Positions 8,530 to 16,703 are shown, counted from the stretch's first letter. The stretch is DNA of 59,538 bases from Maledivibacter halophilus (GCF_900167445.1 NZ_FUZT01000021.1:1-59538), one strand, 5' to 3'. Notes: a model not told the origin generated them from the sequence alone. Translations and numbers: made by a program.

Positions 8530-9915
8530 TTATAATAATTCAAATCCCGCTGTAAAATGCCTTAATGATGTTATCGGCCCTTCATATACAAGCTTCATTC
8601 CCTTGTATTGGTCTCGGTTTTTATATATTTCACCAAGGGCATTAGCAATTACATCCATATGGCTATTTGTATAAACCCTCCTGGAGATTGCAATTCTCAT
8701 TGTTTCCAGTTCGGGCCATATTGGCTCTCCTGTTTCCTTATCCTTTGATCCAAAGGCACATGCTCCTAATTCTACTGCACGTACTCCTGCTTCTTTATAT
8801 AAAGCACAAACCAGTCTCTGGGATGGAAATTCATATTGCGGAATATGAGGAAAGAATCTTCTCCCATCTACATATACTCCATGGCCACCGGTAGGTTCAA
8901 CTATTGGTACTCCTTTTTCTTGTAATTTATCTCCTAGATATTTTACTTGATTTATACGGTACTCAAGATATTGTTCATCACAAACTTCCTGAAGCCCTAC
9001 AGCTAATGCTTCCATATCTCTTCCTGACATACCTCCATAGGTTATGAATCCTTCGTGAACAATTGCCAATTGGTTTGCAAGTCCAAATACTTCTTTATTT
9101 CTTGTTACAAAAAGTCCACCTATATTAACAAGACCATCTTTTTTTGAACTCATAGTGGCTGTTTCACAATATGAGAACATTTCCCTTGTTATTTCTTTAA
9201 TAGACTTATCCTGATACCCTTCTTCCCTTTGCTTAATAAAATATGCATTTTCTGCAAGCCTTGCACTATCCATAACTACGGGAATATTATGTTTTTTAGC
9301 AAGTTCACTTACTTCTCTAATATTCTGCATGGAAACCGGTTGTCCACCATTATTATTGCAAGTAACAGTTATAATAACTACTGATATGTTTTCTGCACCT
9401 TTTTCATCTATTAGTCTCTGCATTTTATTAATATCTATATTTCCCTTAAACGGATGGGAAGCACTTCCTGCATCCTTACCTTCATCTATAACATAATCAA
9501 CTGCTAAAGCTCCTAAAACCTCGGCATTTCCCCTAAATGTATCAAAGTGCATATTTCCAATGGCATATTTACCTTCTTTAGCATAAATTTTTGCCATAAT
9601 ATAATCTGCTGCCCTTCCCTGATGGGTTGGCTGTACATAAGGCATCCCAAAAACATCTTGAACAGATTCCTCTAATCTATAAAAACTCTTACAGCCTGCA
9701 TAGGATTCATCTCCCAACATTAAAGCTGACCATTGATGACTGCTCATAGCCGATGTTCCACTATCTGTTAAGCAGTCCACATAAACATCTTCCGCTCTAA
9801 GTCTAAAAGCATTGTATCCGGCTTCCTTAAGATATTTCTGTCTTTGCGCCTTTGTAGTTTTTCTGATAGGTTCTACCATTTTAATTCTAAAGGGTTCCGC
9901 TGTCATGAATTTCAT
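8530..9915 (-). CDS. tnaA: Tryptophanase-like PLP beta-eliminating lyase
   Basis: 461 residues, the length of the tryptophanase/tyrosine phenol-lyase family, which splits beta-substituted L-amino acids into pyruvate, ammonia and the leaving group. Seen: LTDSGT (49-54), GDESYAG, PTHQGR (97-101), DSARLAENAYFIKQRE, and the PLP lysine motif MSSKKD (255-260). Specificity positions look like tryptophanase: Asp125 where tryptophanase has Asp and tyrosine phenol-lyase Thr, and Leu in VRAVELG where tyrosine phenol-lyase has the tyrosine-binding Arg. However, it sits in a sugar-PTS locus, so a different leaving group is possible. The start has GAGGAGA upstream. No TnaC-type leader peptide or tnaB permease is seen; the 109-base gap upstream holds repeat A copy 2. 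Confidence 0.82.
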   Translation of the reverse strand: MKFMTAEPFRIKMVEPIRKTTKAQRQKYLKEAGYNAFRLRAEDVYVDCLTDSGTSAMSSHQWSALMLGDESYAGCKSFYRLEESVQDVFGMPYVQPTHQGRAADYIMAKIYAKEGKYAIGNMHFDTFRGNAEVLGALAVDYVIDEGKDAGSASHPFKGNIDINKMQRLIDEKGAENISVVIITVTCNNNGGQPVSMQNIREVSELAKKHNIPVVMDSARLAENAYFIKQREEGYQDKSIKEITREMFSYCETATMSSKKDGLVNIGGLFVTRNKEVFGLANQLAIVHEGFITYGGMSGRDMEALAVGLQEVCDEQYLEYRINQVKYLGDKLQEKGVPIVEPTGGHGVYVDGRRFFPHIPQYEFPSQRLVCALYKEAGVRAVELGACAFGSKDKETGEPIWPELETMRIAISRRVYTNSHMDVIANALGEIYKNRDQYKGMKLVYEGPITSLRHFTAGFELL

Positions 9916-9941
9916 AGTCTTTCTCCTCTCGTAATAAAACT

Positions 9942-10032
9942 AATTTGACCTGTTGTGCTAGCAAATTGGATATTTAGTTCTAAGTTTGATTTAAGGGATT
10001 TTAATATGGTAAATACACAACGAGTTAATTTA
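9942..10032. repeat. Imperfect palindromic repeat, family A copy 2
   Basis: Outer arms TAATTTGACCTGTTGTG (from 9941) and CACAACGAGTTAATTTA (to 10032) pair imperfectly. The left half matches the element at 2939-3123: ACCTGTTGTGCTA at 9948-9960 and GGGATTTTAATAT at 9995-10007, again 47 bases apart. The right arm runs into the stop codon of the EIIA gene, so the element fills the EIIA-lyase gap and may affect read-through. Confidence 0.55.
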
Positions 10033-10504
10033 TTCTAAGATTAATAAGATCACCTTGTTTAGCCTCACCAGACTCTTCTAATTCAACTGTTTTTCCTTTT
10101 AAATTAGTAATAACAACTGCGGTTATTAAAGATGGTATTTTATCTTTAATATTATCAATATCTACATCAAGCAATAAATCCCCCGACGCTACCCTATCTC
10201 CAGTATTAACATGAAGCTTAAAACCTTCACCATTAAGATTTACAGTATCTATACCAAAATGTATCAGCACCTCATACCCATCATCTGATTTTATTCCAAT
10301 AGCATGTTTAGTAGGAAATATAGACATTATTTCTCCCTTTACTGGAGAATAGACCTTTCCAATAGTTGGGTCAATACAAAAGCCATCTCCCATCATCTTT
10401 TCTGAAAAAACTGGATCAGGAGCTTCGGTAATTGGCTTAACTATACCAGTTAATGGTACTGACCACGATAATTCTTTCTTCTTTTTTAAAAATTTTTTAA
10501 GCAT
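10025..10504 (-). CDS. PTS EIIA component, glucose (Crr) family
   Basis: 159 residues forming a stand-alone glucose-type EIIA domain. The phosphorylated histidine is in the segment EVLIHFGIDTV, and the second conserved histidine, which helps phosphotransfer, is in FPTKHAIGI. VYSPVKGEI and the VxxGD segment (HVNTGDRVASGDLLLDVD) are further family marks. It should pass phosphate from HPr to the cysteine of the EIIBC protein at 14536-16134, which has no EIIA domain of its own. It follows the epimerase-like gene by 34 nt in the same operon. AAGGTGGTGG precedes the ATG. As the only EIIA in view it might also serve other glucose-family permeases. Confidence 0.9.
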   Translation of the reverse strand: MLKKFLKKKKELSWSVPLTGIVKPITEAPDPVFSEKMMGDGFCIDPTIGKVYSPVKGEIMSIFPTKHAIGIKSDDGYEVLIHFGIDTVNLNGEGFKLHVNTGDRVASGDLLLDVDIDNIKDKIPSLITAVVITNLKGKTVELEESGEAKQGDLINLRIN

Positions 10505-10538
10505 TTTTCCACCACCTTAAAGCAAGGTAAATTTCTAA

Positions 10539-11255
10539 TTATTCTAAGTTAAATTTTCTGGCTGCTGTATCAATTGCCTCTCTACAAGCCTTTACTCCCG
10601 CTGTAATTCCATCGGGATGTTTAAATATAGCTGATGAAAGAACTATTACATCAGGGTTACACTCTATTAATGGCTCCATATTGTTATGTCTTAAGCCTCC
10701 ATCAATTGCCAACTCGCATTTTGGATTTTTTTCGTCGATTAATTTTCTAGCTCTTTTAACAAGATCCACTGCACTCCTGCGCCATCCCCAATTATCCTTT
10801 CCGTCGGTTTCATCTACTCCATGTACAACTAAATGCAATCTATCTATATCATAAATTGATTCTTCAACAAAACATAATGGTGTATAGCATCCAAGGGTTA
10901 AACCAAATTTTATGCCAAATTCTCTACAATAATTGATAATATAAGCTAATTGTGCTCCAATAAAATGTTCAGCCGGTAGTATTAACATATCCGTCCCTAC
11001 ATCAGCTAGCTTTTCTATAAATAATCTATCACAGGTCTCTGTATAAAAATGACATTCAATCATGTTATCAGTAACAGGTCTAATCCCTTGTATAATTTGA
11101 TGTCCTCCCATTAATTGCTGATTCTTTAAATCATGCATATCGGCAGCATCTGAGTGGACATAATCTGCACCTGCTTCAACGGCTTCCTTTACAACGCCTG
11201 CAATATTTCCATAATTTACATGGGCTAATCCTGCTGCAATTTTTATATGTTTCAT
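10539..11255 (-). CDS. Ribulose-phosphate 3-epimerase-superfamily protein
   Basis: 238 residues with a (beta/alpha)8 phosphate-sugar epimerase fold. The four metal ligands of the family are present: His and Asp in DYVHSDAAD (about 33-36), His in IECHFYTE (about 69) and Asp in LAIDGGLRHNN (about 186). It differs from true Rpe: the usual MSVNPGFGGQ loop is replaced by VVHGVDETDGKDNWGW, and HxDVMDG by HSDAADMHD. It is therefore probably not housekeeping Rpe but acts on another phosphorylated ketose or its derivative. It lies between the PRD regulator (77 nt) and EIIA (34 nt). AAGGAGTGATC precedes the ATG. The substrate is unknown. Confidence 0.75.
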   Translation of the reverse strand: MKHIKIAAGLAHVNYGNIAGVVKEAVEAGADYVHSDAADMHDLKNQQLMGGHQIIQGIRPVTDNMIECHFYTETCDRLFIEKLADVGTDMLILPAEHFIGAQLAYIINYCREFGIKFGLTLGCYTPLCFVEESIYDIDRLHLVVHGVDETDGKDNWGWRRSAVDLVKRARKLIDEKNPKCELAIDGGLRHNNMEPLIECNPDVIVLSSAIFKHPDGITAGVKACREAIDTAARKFNLE

Positions 11256-11332
11256 ATGATCACTCCTTATTTTTCTTTCTTCATTGATAGTCTAACATAA
11301 TATTTTTTTCTCTGCTGTAAAAGTAATTACCA

Positions 11333-12892
11333 CTATTTATGGAACTTTCTTAAATTTTTATCATTCTGCTTTTCATATATATCTCTAAGTATTTTAGAAA
11401 ATTTATCCATATCTTCATTTACTAATACTGTTGGCAATACAACTATCTTACTATCAGATTCTTCTAGTTTTTGAGTTGTTATTATTAAATCCACTTCATG
11501 GTGATTAATGTCATCAATCATAGAAATTGGAATAACTTTTTTAACTTTAAGCTGATTGAAATTGTTCCTTAGAATTTCTATCATGAGTTTAATCTCACTA
11601 TAACTAGAATGATAAACAATATAAGTAGAAATAGATTTTTTGCTACGCTCTATAGCAGCAGCTATATGAAGAGCAATATACCCAACCTCTTCGATAGGAA
11701 TTTCATAACTGTAATATTCTTCAAATATTGATTTACTCTTTAAAGCAATTTCAAAGGGTTCAGCATAATTCTTTTTTATTTCATCAACTAAGGTATTATG
11801 AAAATCTAAACCATATTTGATTTTATTTGTAACAGACTTTAAATGATGTATCAGTCCATTATAAAAGGTTTCTTCATCGGATATATGATAACTCTCCTTT
11901 GTAAGTTCAATTATATCTTTAGCTACAATTTTATTTATAACTAACATTTTTTCACTGATATTCCAATCAATATCATCAAAATGGGTTTTAGATACTATTG
12001 TAATTCCAAACAAATAGCCTATTTCTTCTACTGGAACTATAGTATTAAATTCCCTTTCTATCTCATGTGCAACATCAATCATCTTTTCATATTTGTCTAA
12101 TTCCTGTAGATCCTTTAATGTGGATTCCTTCATTTTCACATACTTTTTATCCATCATTCTGGAAATTGCCAAAGAATATTTCACAGTCAATCTACTTAAA
12201 TCAGTAGCTGTAAATTTAATATTGAATTTGTCTTCCAGTCCTAAAATAATATTATTTACTTTCTCATAATCCAACCCTAAAATATCCTCTTTTTGACAAT
12301 ATGAAAAATAGTTAATGGCGGCATAATTTGAATCGCTATATTCACTGGTTTTTTCAACTGCATCCAGCATTTCATCGTAATCTTCACTTAAAAAGAATAG
12401 ATCAAACATAGCCTTTCTAATTCTTTTTTCACCAGCCTTAAGAATTAATCCTTTCCTTTTATCCGCTACAACATCTATATCCCTTTCCTTTAACCATTCC
12501 TTAACTTTTTCTAAATCTTTATAAACAGAAGGCCTGCTTATAAAAAGCTCATTTTGCAAAGTGCTCGTTGTAATTTTTTTATTGCTTGTAAGGAGCTGAT
12601 TAAGAATATATAACTGTCTGTCCCTGGATGTATAATGAGAACTCATTTGTTTATAGGATTTAACATTAGTAATCATCTTTAACTTTGCTTTTTCATCACC
12701 TTCAATATAAATGCCTACACCTGTTTTTTTAATAAGTCTCAAATTATTTTCAGATAATAATTTTCCCACACTCTTTAAATCATTTCTAATGGTTTTATTT
12801 GAAACCTTTAATTTATCAGCAACATAAGCAATGGTTTTTATTTCATTATCATTAAGCAATATCTTAATAATTTGAGGTATCCTGGCATTCAT
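11333..12892 (-). CDS. PRD-containing PTS transcriptional regulator (BglG/LicR-MtlR type)
   Basis: 519 residues. Two N-terminal helix-turn-helix units are visible (IAYVADKLKVSNKTIRNDLKSV, about 19-40, and TSTLQNELFISRPSVYKDLEKV, about 112-133). Two PTS regulation domains follow: PRD1 about 190-290, with VAHEIEREFNTIVPVEEIGYL, and PRD2 about 300-405, with IHHLKSVTNKIKYGLDFHN and EIPIEEVGYIALHIAAAIER. A GatB-like EIIB-type domain ends the protein (about 415-500). There is no C-terminal EIIA domain. Such proteins activate PTS operons according to phosphorylation of PRD histidines by HPr and EIIB. It sits inside the locus it probably controls. Start: AAGAGGTGATATT before ATG. Confidence 0.88.
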   Translation of the reverse strand: MNARIPQIIKILLNDNEIKTIAYVADKLKVSNKTIRNDLKSVGKLLSENNLRLIKKTGVGIYIEGDEKAKLKMITNVKSYKQMSSHYTSRDRQLYILNQLLTSNKKITTSTLQNELFISRPSVYKDLEKVKEWLKERDIDVVADKRKGLILKAGEKRIRKAMFDLFFLSEDYDEMLDAVEKTSEYSDSNYAAINYFSYCQKEDILGLDYEKVNNIILGLEDKFNIKFTATDLSRLTVKYSLAISRMMDKKYVKMKESTLKDLQELDKYEKMIDVAHEIEREFNTIVPVEEIGYLFGITIVSKTHFDDIDWNISEKMLVINKIVAKDIIELTKESYHISDEETFYNGLIHHLKSVTNKIKYGLDFHNTLVDEIKKNYAEPFEIALKSKSIFEEYYSYEIPIEEVGYIALHIAAAIERSKKSISTYIVYHSSYSEIKLMIEILRNNFNQLKVKKVIPISMIDDINHHEVDLIITTQKLEESDSKIVVLPTVLVNEDMDKFSKILRDIYEKQNDKNLRKFHK

Positions 12893-12921
12893 AATATCAC
12901 CTCTTATAATTTCAATCTTTT

Positions 12922-13025
12922 TTATAGAGTTTACATAGTAAAACTTAGTTTATACATGTGCAAATACTCACTGCTTTTTGGGATTTTTTGATGTATAAAC
13001 TTACTTTTGAATTTGTTTTACTATA
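12922..13025. repeat. Hairpin repeat, family B copy 1
   Basis: A perfect 11-bp stem, AGTTTATACAT (12947-12957) with ATGTATAAACT (12991-13001), encloses a loop containing AAATACTCACTGCTTTT (12962-12978). Weaker outer pairing extends to ATAGTAAAAC on both sides. The same sequence and architecture recur at 49468-49560 between gap and pgk. It lies between the PepV-like gene and the PRD regulator gene. Confidence 0.6.
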
Positions 13026-13028
13026 TAT

Positions 13029-14417
13029 CTAGCTTAATAATTTAATTGCTTCTGCATATATAAGAAGGGCTTTTTCAAAATCCTTTAAATTAATGTTTTC
13101 ATTTGGTTTATGGGAATTTGCTCTATGGGTGGAAAATGTGGGGCCAAAAGCAACTCCCTGCTCTAATGTTCTTGCATAGCTTGCTGCTCCTTTGGAAAAA
13201 AGCTGTGCTTCCTCTTTAGTAATATTATGATAGGCCTTCTTTAAAGCACAAATCAAAATGCTATCTGAAGATACATATAACAGAGGCATCTCTTTTATTG
13301 TAATTAACTCCAACTTGTTTTTAATTCCTATTTCCTTAAGTCTGTTAATGACTTTTTCATATTCTACTCCTTTACCATATCTGTAATCAAAGGAAATAAT
13401 ACAGGTCTCATCATTTAATAGTACATAGGAAAGATTATTAGTTGTAATTCCTGTCTCCTCATCATTATAATAAAGCCCAAGCTTTTCTCCATGTATAGAA
13501 TCAACAAAATAGCCATTTAGAAAATCTATTAATTCCTTTGCCCTTTTATCTAGACCATCGATAGTTTTAAAATCTTTTACAAATTTAAAAATAGCATTTT
13601 CTCCTCTATGGGGATTCCTTCCCATCGCTGATATACCTCTATAAACAATTTTGACACCATTATCATCAATATAATTATCTATATTATCCGATAAAATTTC
13701 TAATAGCTTTTCCGGATAATGAGTTTGAACATATATTTCCACTTCTGAACAAACCTTAGTAATATCTTCTTTAGCTTTGATTGAAACAATATTATAAATT
13801 CCATCATTAGTAGCTTTTCTTAAACCCTGGTAATTATAATAGCTAATTCCCTTTTCACAATTGACAATAGGAAAATCACCATCGGGAGAAAAACCATATA
13901 TCGGCATTTTATTATATCTAAAATAATGACTCATACATTCCCATGTAGTTTCTTCTGCGCCTCCAAGGATAAGCCTGATTTTTTTATTAGGTTTATAGCC
14001 AAGCTCCTTTAATATTTTTAATAGATACAAACATCCAAGCATAGGACCTTTATTATCATTTATACCGCGTCCATACCAAAAACCATTCTTTTCTATTAAT
14101 TCAAAAGGTTTACTATTCCACTTGTCTTCCTCCTGAATTCCTACTATATCCAAATGACCTAATATTCCCAATACTTCCTCTCCATATCCATATTCAATAT
14201 GCATCGCATAGCCATCAAAGTCCCTTACAGTAAATCCTTCTCTTTTTGCAAATTCAATCATTTTATTAAAGCATTTCCTGATTCCTAATCCAAAGGGAGC
14301 TCCTACTTTTTTAGTTGTTAAATCCCTCTTTGAATTAATTTCAATAAGCTGGGAAAGATCCCTTTTAATATCACCTCTATAGCTATGAAGCTTTTCTAAT
14401 ATTTTACCAGTATCCAT
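13029..14417 (-). CDS. M20 metallopeptidase, PepV/Sapep dipeptidase family
   Basis: About 462 residues. Di-zinc ligands and catalytic residues of the PepV/Sapep family are visible: GHLDIV (His and Asp), GRGINDNKGP (bridging Asp), GGAEETTWECMSHY (catalytic Glu and metal Glu), PDGDFP, and a C-terminal THRANSHKPNE carrying the last His. It should split dipeptides or related N-terminal conjugates in the cytoplasm. The upstream GTG at 14426 overlaps AAGAGGTG, which is the ribosome site for the ATG at 14417, so I use the ATG. It lies between the PTS permease and PRD regulator genes, all on one strand, which suggests the imported sugar carries an amino-acid or peptide part. Confidence 0.9.
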   Translation of the reverse strand: MDTGKILEKLHSYRGDIKRDLSQLIEINSKRDLTTKKVGAPFGLGIRKCFNKMIEFAKREGFTVRDFDGYAMHIEYGYGEEVLGILGHLDIVGIQEEDKWNSKPFELIEKNGFWYGRGINDNKGPMLGCLYLLKILKELGYKPNKKIRLILGGAEETTWECMSHYFRYNKMPIYGFSPDGDFPIVNCEKGISYYNYQGLRKATNDGIYNIVSIKAKEDITKVCSEVEIYVQTHYPEKLLEILSDNIDNYIDDNGVKIVYRGISAMGRNPHRGENAIFKFVKDFKTIDGLDKRAKELIDFLNGYFVDSIHGEKLGLYYNDEETGITTNNLSYVLLNDETCIISFDYRYGKGVEYEKVINRLKEIGIKNKLELITIKEMPLLYVSSDSILICALKKAYHNITKEEAQLFSKGAASYARTLEQGVAFGPTFSTHRANSHKPNENINLKDFEKALLIYAEAIKLLS

Positions 14418-14505
14418 TAATTTCACCTCTTAGAAGTATAAAAACAGAATCGATACTTTTACCTTCTAAATTTTTATTTTTAAATTTCAAGCAGTAAAGT
14501 TATAA

Positions 14506-14537
14506 GAGGCCTTCTTTAAAAAAGAAGGCTCTTTTTT
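14506..14537. terminator. Bidirectional terminator after EIIBC
   Basis: GAGGCCTTCTTT (14506-14517) pairs with AAAGAAGGCTC (14521-14531), bulging one base. The T-rich tail on the minus strand is short (TTATAACTTT), so partial read-through from the permease into the dipeptidase gene is likely. The stem touches the EIIBC stop codon. Confidence 0.7.
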
Positions 14538-16134
14538 AATCGTTGCTTGAATCAGTATTTAATGCTTCTTTTACAGCAGTAGCAATCGAAATTACCCTTG
14601 GACCATATATTATCTGAAAACCTTTGTTATTTCTTACAACTCCATGGGCTTCCAGTTTTTCAACCCAAACCGAATTATCAGAAACTAAAGACTTATCCTT
14701 TACGCTAACCCTTAATCTTGTAGCACAATTACTAACACTTTCTATATTATCCTCTCCACCAAGATTTTCAATAATGCCTTCTATTAAATTATTAGCTTTT
14801 TCCTTTTTATTTTTTTGTTTTTCTTTATAGTCCCTTTTATTAAATAATTTTATATTGCCTTCATTCCTTCTACCTGGTGTAGGAATATTAAATTTTAAAA
14901 TTGCCCATTTGAATAGGAAGAAATATGCAGCAAAATAAGCTGGTACTAATAGGAATAAAGACAGTGCATGGACTTTATGGGGTTGAAATAAATTTGGTAT
15001 CATAAAGAACAATGCATGACCATTAATTGAAACCTTTGTTATTTCTGCCAATACATATGCTAGACCTGATAGCGGCACATGGATTAAATAATAGAGTAAT
15101 GGGTTAACAAATAAGAATGTATATTCAATTGGCTCAGAAATACCAACAAACATTGCTGTTAATGCAGCAGGAAGAACAATTGAAGCAACCTTCTTTTTAT
15201 TTGCTGATTTAGCAGTTGCATATATTGCTGCAGCCGCACCGGGAAGCCCACCAAATTGAAATAAAATTCTGCCTGTTGTAAAATTACGTACTATATAACC
15301 AGTTGCCTCCGCTGAACCAGCTTGTCCAACAATAATATTTCTAACTCCTTCATATACAATCCCACCTATCTCCATGGTTCCACCAACACGTGTATATTCA
15401 ATAGGGAATGCTATCAAATGGTGAATTCCAAATGGCAGTAGAGCTTTGTCCGTTGCACCGAAAAGGAAGGTTCCAAACAATCCTGATGTTGTAATTAGTT
15501 TAGTAAGACTTTGTAGCCCAGCAGCAACTATTGGCCAAATATAGTAAGTGGCAATTCCTAAGGGGATTGAGAATAAAGTAATGAGTATAATCACATATCT
15601 TGGACCACTGAAAAAGGAAAATACAGTTGGGAGCTCCTTCTTATACCATTTGTTGTGAATAGCAGCAGTAACAATACCAGTTATAATTCCACTAAAAATT
15701 CCCATATCAAAGGTGAATATTCCTGCAATATTTTTCCAGAGGGCATTATAGTTTTGTGCCTTTGTCATTGCCCATCCCAGATTATTAACTAAATGGTCTA
15801 CAGTAGTAGTATCTGCATTCCATCCCTGAGCTCCAGCATAAGTACTTATAACAGTATTAAAACACATAAACATTACAAAGCCGCTAAAAGCAGCCCAGCC
15901 TTTTTCCTTTTTAGCCAATCCAAAAGCAACACCTATTGCAAACCAAAATGGCAAATAGCTCATAATCATAAAACCTATGCTAGCAATAACGGAAAAAATT
16001 GTATGCAAAAAAGTCCCTTCGGTTAGAATATATGCAGTAAATGAGCTTGCAATACTAACATAAAAGCCTACCAGTACAAGTAAAATAATTGGAATCATCA
16101 TTGAACCTGCGAATGCTTGTAATTTTTCTCTCAT
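14536..16134 (-). CDS. PTS EIIBC permease, glucose/alpha-glucoside family
   Basis: 532 residues: an EIIC membrane domain (about 1-420, ten or so hydrophobic segments, with LLPFGIHHLIAFPIEYT, FGGLPGAAAAIY and GISEPIEYTFLF typical of the glucose superfamily) and a C-terminal EIIB domain whose phospho-cysteine is in NCATRLRVS (about residue 465). The domain order C-B, without EIIA, is that of MalX/AglA-type alpha-glucoside permeases rather than MurP, which has EIIB first. It should import and phosphorylate a sugar or glycoconjugate with the EIIA encoded at 10025-10504. Overlapping GAGGTGAGG precedes the ATG. It heads the locus after two decayed genes. Confidence 0.9.
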   Translation of the reverse strand: MREKLQAFAGSMMIPIILLVLVGFYVSIASSFTAYILTEGTFLHTIFSVIASIGFMIMSYLPFWFAIGVAFGLAKKEKGWAAFSGFVMFMCFNTVISTYAGAQGWNADTTTVDHLVNNLGWAMTKAQNYNALWKNIAGIFTFDMGIFSGIITGIVTAAIHNKWYKKELPTVFSFFSGPRYVIILITLFSIPLGIATYYIWPIVAAGLQSLTKLITTSGLFGTFLFGATDKALLPFGIHHLIAFPIEYTRVGGTMEIGGIVYEGVRNIIVGQAGSAEATGYIVRNFTTGRILFQFGGLPGAAAAIYATAKSANKKKVASIVLPAALTAMFVGISEPIEYTFLFVNPLLYYLIHVPLSGLAYVLAEITKVSINGHALFFMIPNLFQPHKVHALSLFLLVPAYFAAYFFLFKWAILKFNIPTPGRRNEGNIKLFNKRDYKEKQKNKKEKANNLIEGIIENLGGEDNIESVSNCATRLRVSVKDKSLVSDNSVWVEKLEAHGVVRNNKGFQIIYGPRVISIATAVKEALNTDSSND

Positions 16135-16199
16135 GACCTCACCTCATTTATTTAGTATGACACATAATTTTACTGAAAAATTCAATTTTTTACTATTTT

Positions 16200-16254
16200 A
16201 TTAATTATCGATAATTAATTTATATTTATAATTATACAGCTGAAAACGTTTTTG
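16200..16254 (-). promoter_or_regulatory. Putative PTS promoter with cre-like site and 20-bp palindrome
   Basis: Reading toward the EIIBC gene: CAAAAACGTTTTCA (16254-16241) matches a palindromic catabolite-responsive element at 12 of 14 positions. A TATAAT -10 follows (16236-16231). A perfect 20-bp palindrome, ATTAATTATCGATAATTAAT (16219-16200), then lies in the untranslated leader. The -35 is weak (TTCAAC), as expected for an activated promoter. CcpA control and binding by the PRD regulator are inferences. Confidence 0.45.
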
Positions 16255-16299
16255 TTGAACATTTCACTTGTAAAACTAATTGCCACATTAAAACGGTAA

Positions 16300-16415
16300 G
16301 TTTTAACTGAAATTTACCACAAGTAAGTTTCAAGAGTAAGCTGAGCATCGTTCATAATGTTTATATGTACCTTCTATTTTGTACCTCCTGCATCAACGTT
16401 AATTATACCATCCAT
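16300..16415 (-). pseudogene. BadF/BadG-type (N-acetylglucosamine/MurNAc kinase-like) remnant
   Basis: TAAGGAGT precedes an ATG at 16415 that starts MDGIINVDAGGTK, the phosphate-1 motif of BadF/BadG/BcrA-family sugar kinases (DxGGTKT). A frameshift and stop follow at once; in the next frame IEGTYKHYERC and later NLLVVNFS echo the usual TEGT and GNLLVNF segments. Only the first 40 or so codons are traceable. It stood directly before the EIIBC gene, so the original pathway probably phosphorylated an amino sugar internally. The exact right limit of homology is uncertain. Confidence 0.65.
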
Positions 16416-16426
16416 AAAATTACTCC

Positions 16427-16589
16427 TTAATCAATAGCTATTGCTATATTGTTTGTATTTATTCTTTCCTCTACAATTTTCAAATTATGTCTAGTTGGAT
16501 GCACCATGTTCCCTGTTGGTTAGTAATATAAAGGCTTTATTAAACTTTTTATCAATTAGCATAGAAGTCCCGGTAAATTCTGTATGATA
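16427..16589 (-). pseudogene. Serine hydrolase (beta-lactamase family) C-terminal remnant
   Basis: In one frame, HTEFTGTSMLIDKKFNKAFI and LLTN; after a one-base frameshift, MVHPTRHNLKIVEERINTN and a TAA stop at 16427-16429. This is the closing region of class-C beta-lactamase-like serine hydrolases (usual form HTGFTGTSxxID ... LLTNRVHPxR). No N-terminal part with the S-x-x-K motif is present. The stop codon overlaps the ribosome site of the kinase remnant, so both were once one operon. YbbE-type hydrolases of this family accompany MurNAc utilisation genes in Bacillus. Confidence 0.7.
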
Positions 16590-16615
16590 TTATTCAAAAC
16601 TAATATATTTATAGC

Positions 16616-16652
16616 ATAAAAATAAACCCTTAAATTGTATTAATCTAAGGGT
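16616..16652 (-). terminator. Terminator after topoisomerase III
   Basis: ACCCTTA/TAAGGGT stem (16625-16631 and 16646-16652) followed on the minus strand by TTATTTTTA, about 50 nt after the topB stop. The rest of the 16135-16703 gap holds the promoter and the two remnants listed here; 16590-16615 shows nothing recognisable. Confidence 0.65.
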
Positions 16653-16703
16653 CTTAGGATATGACCAAAATAATATTGTATTGTCTTAATATAAATCTAT
16701 ATT

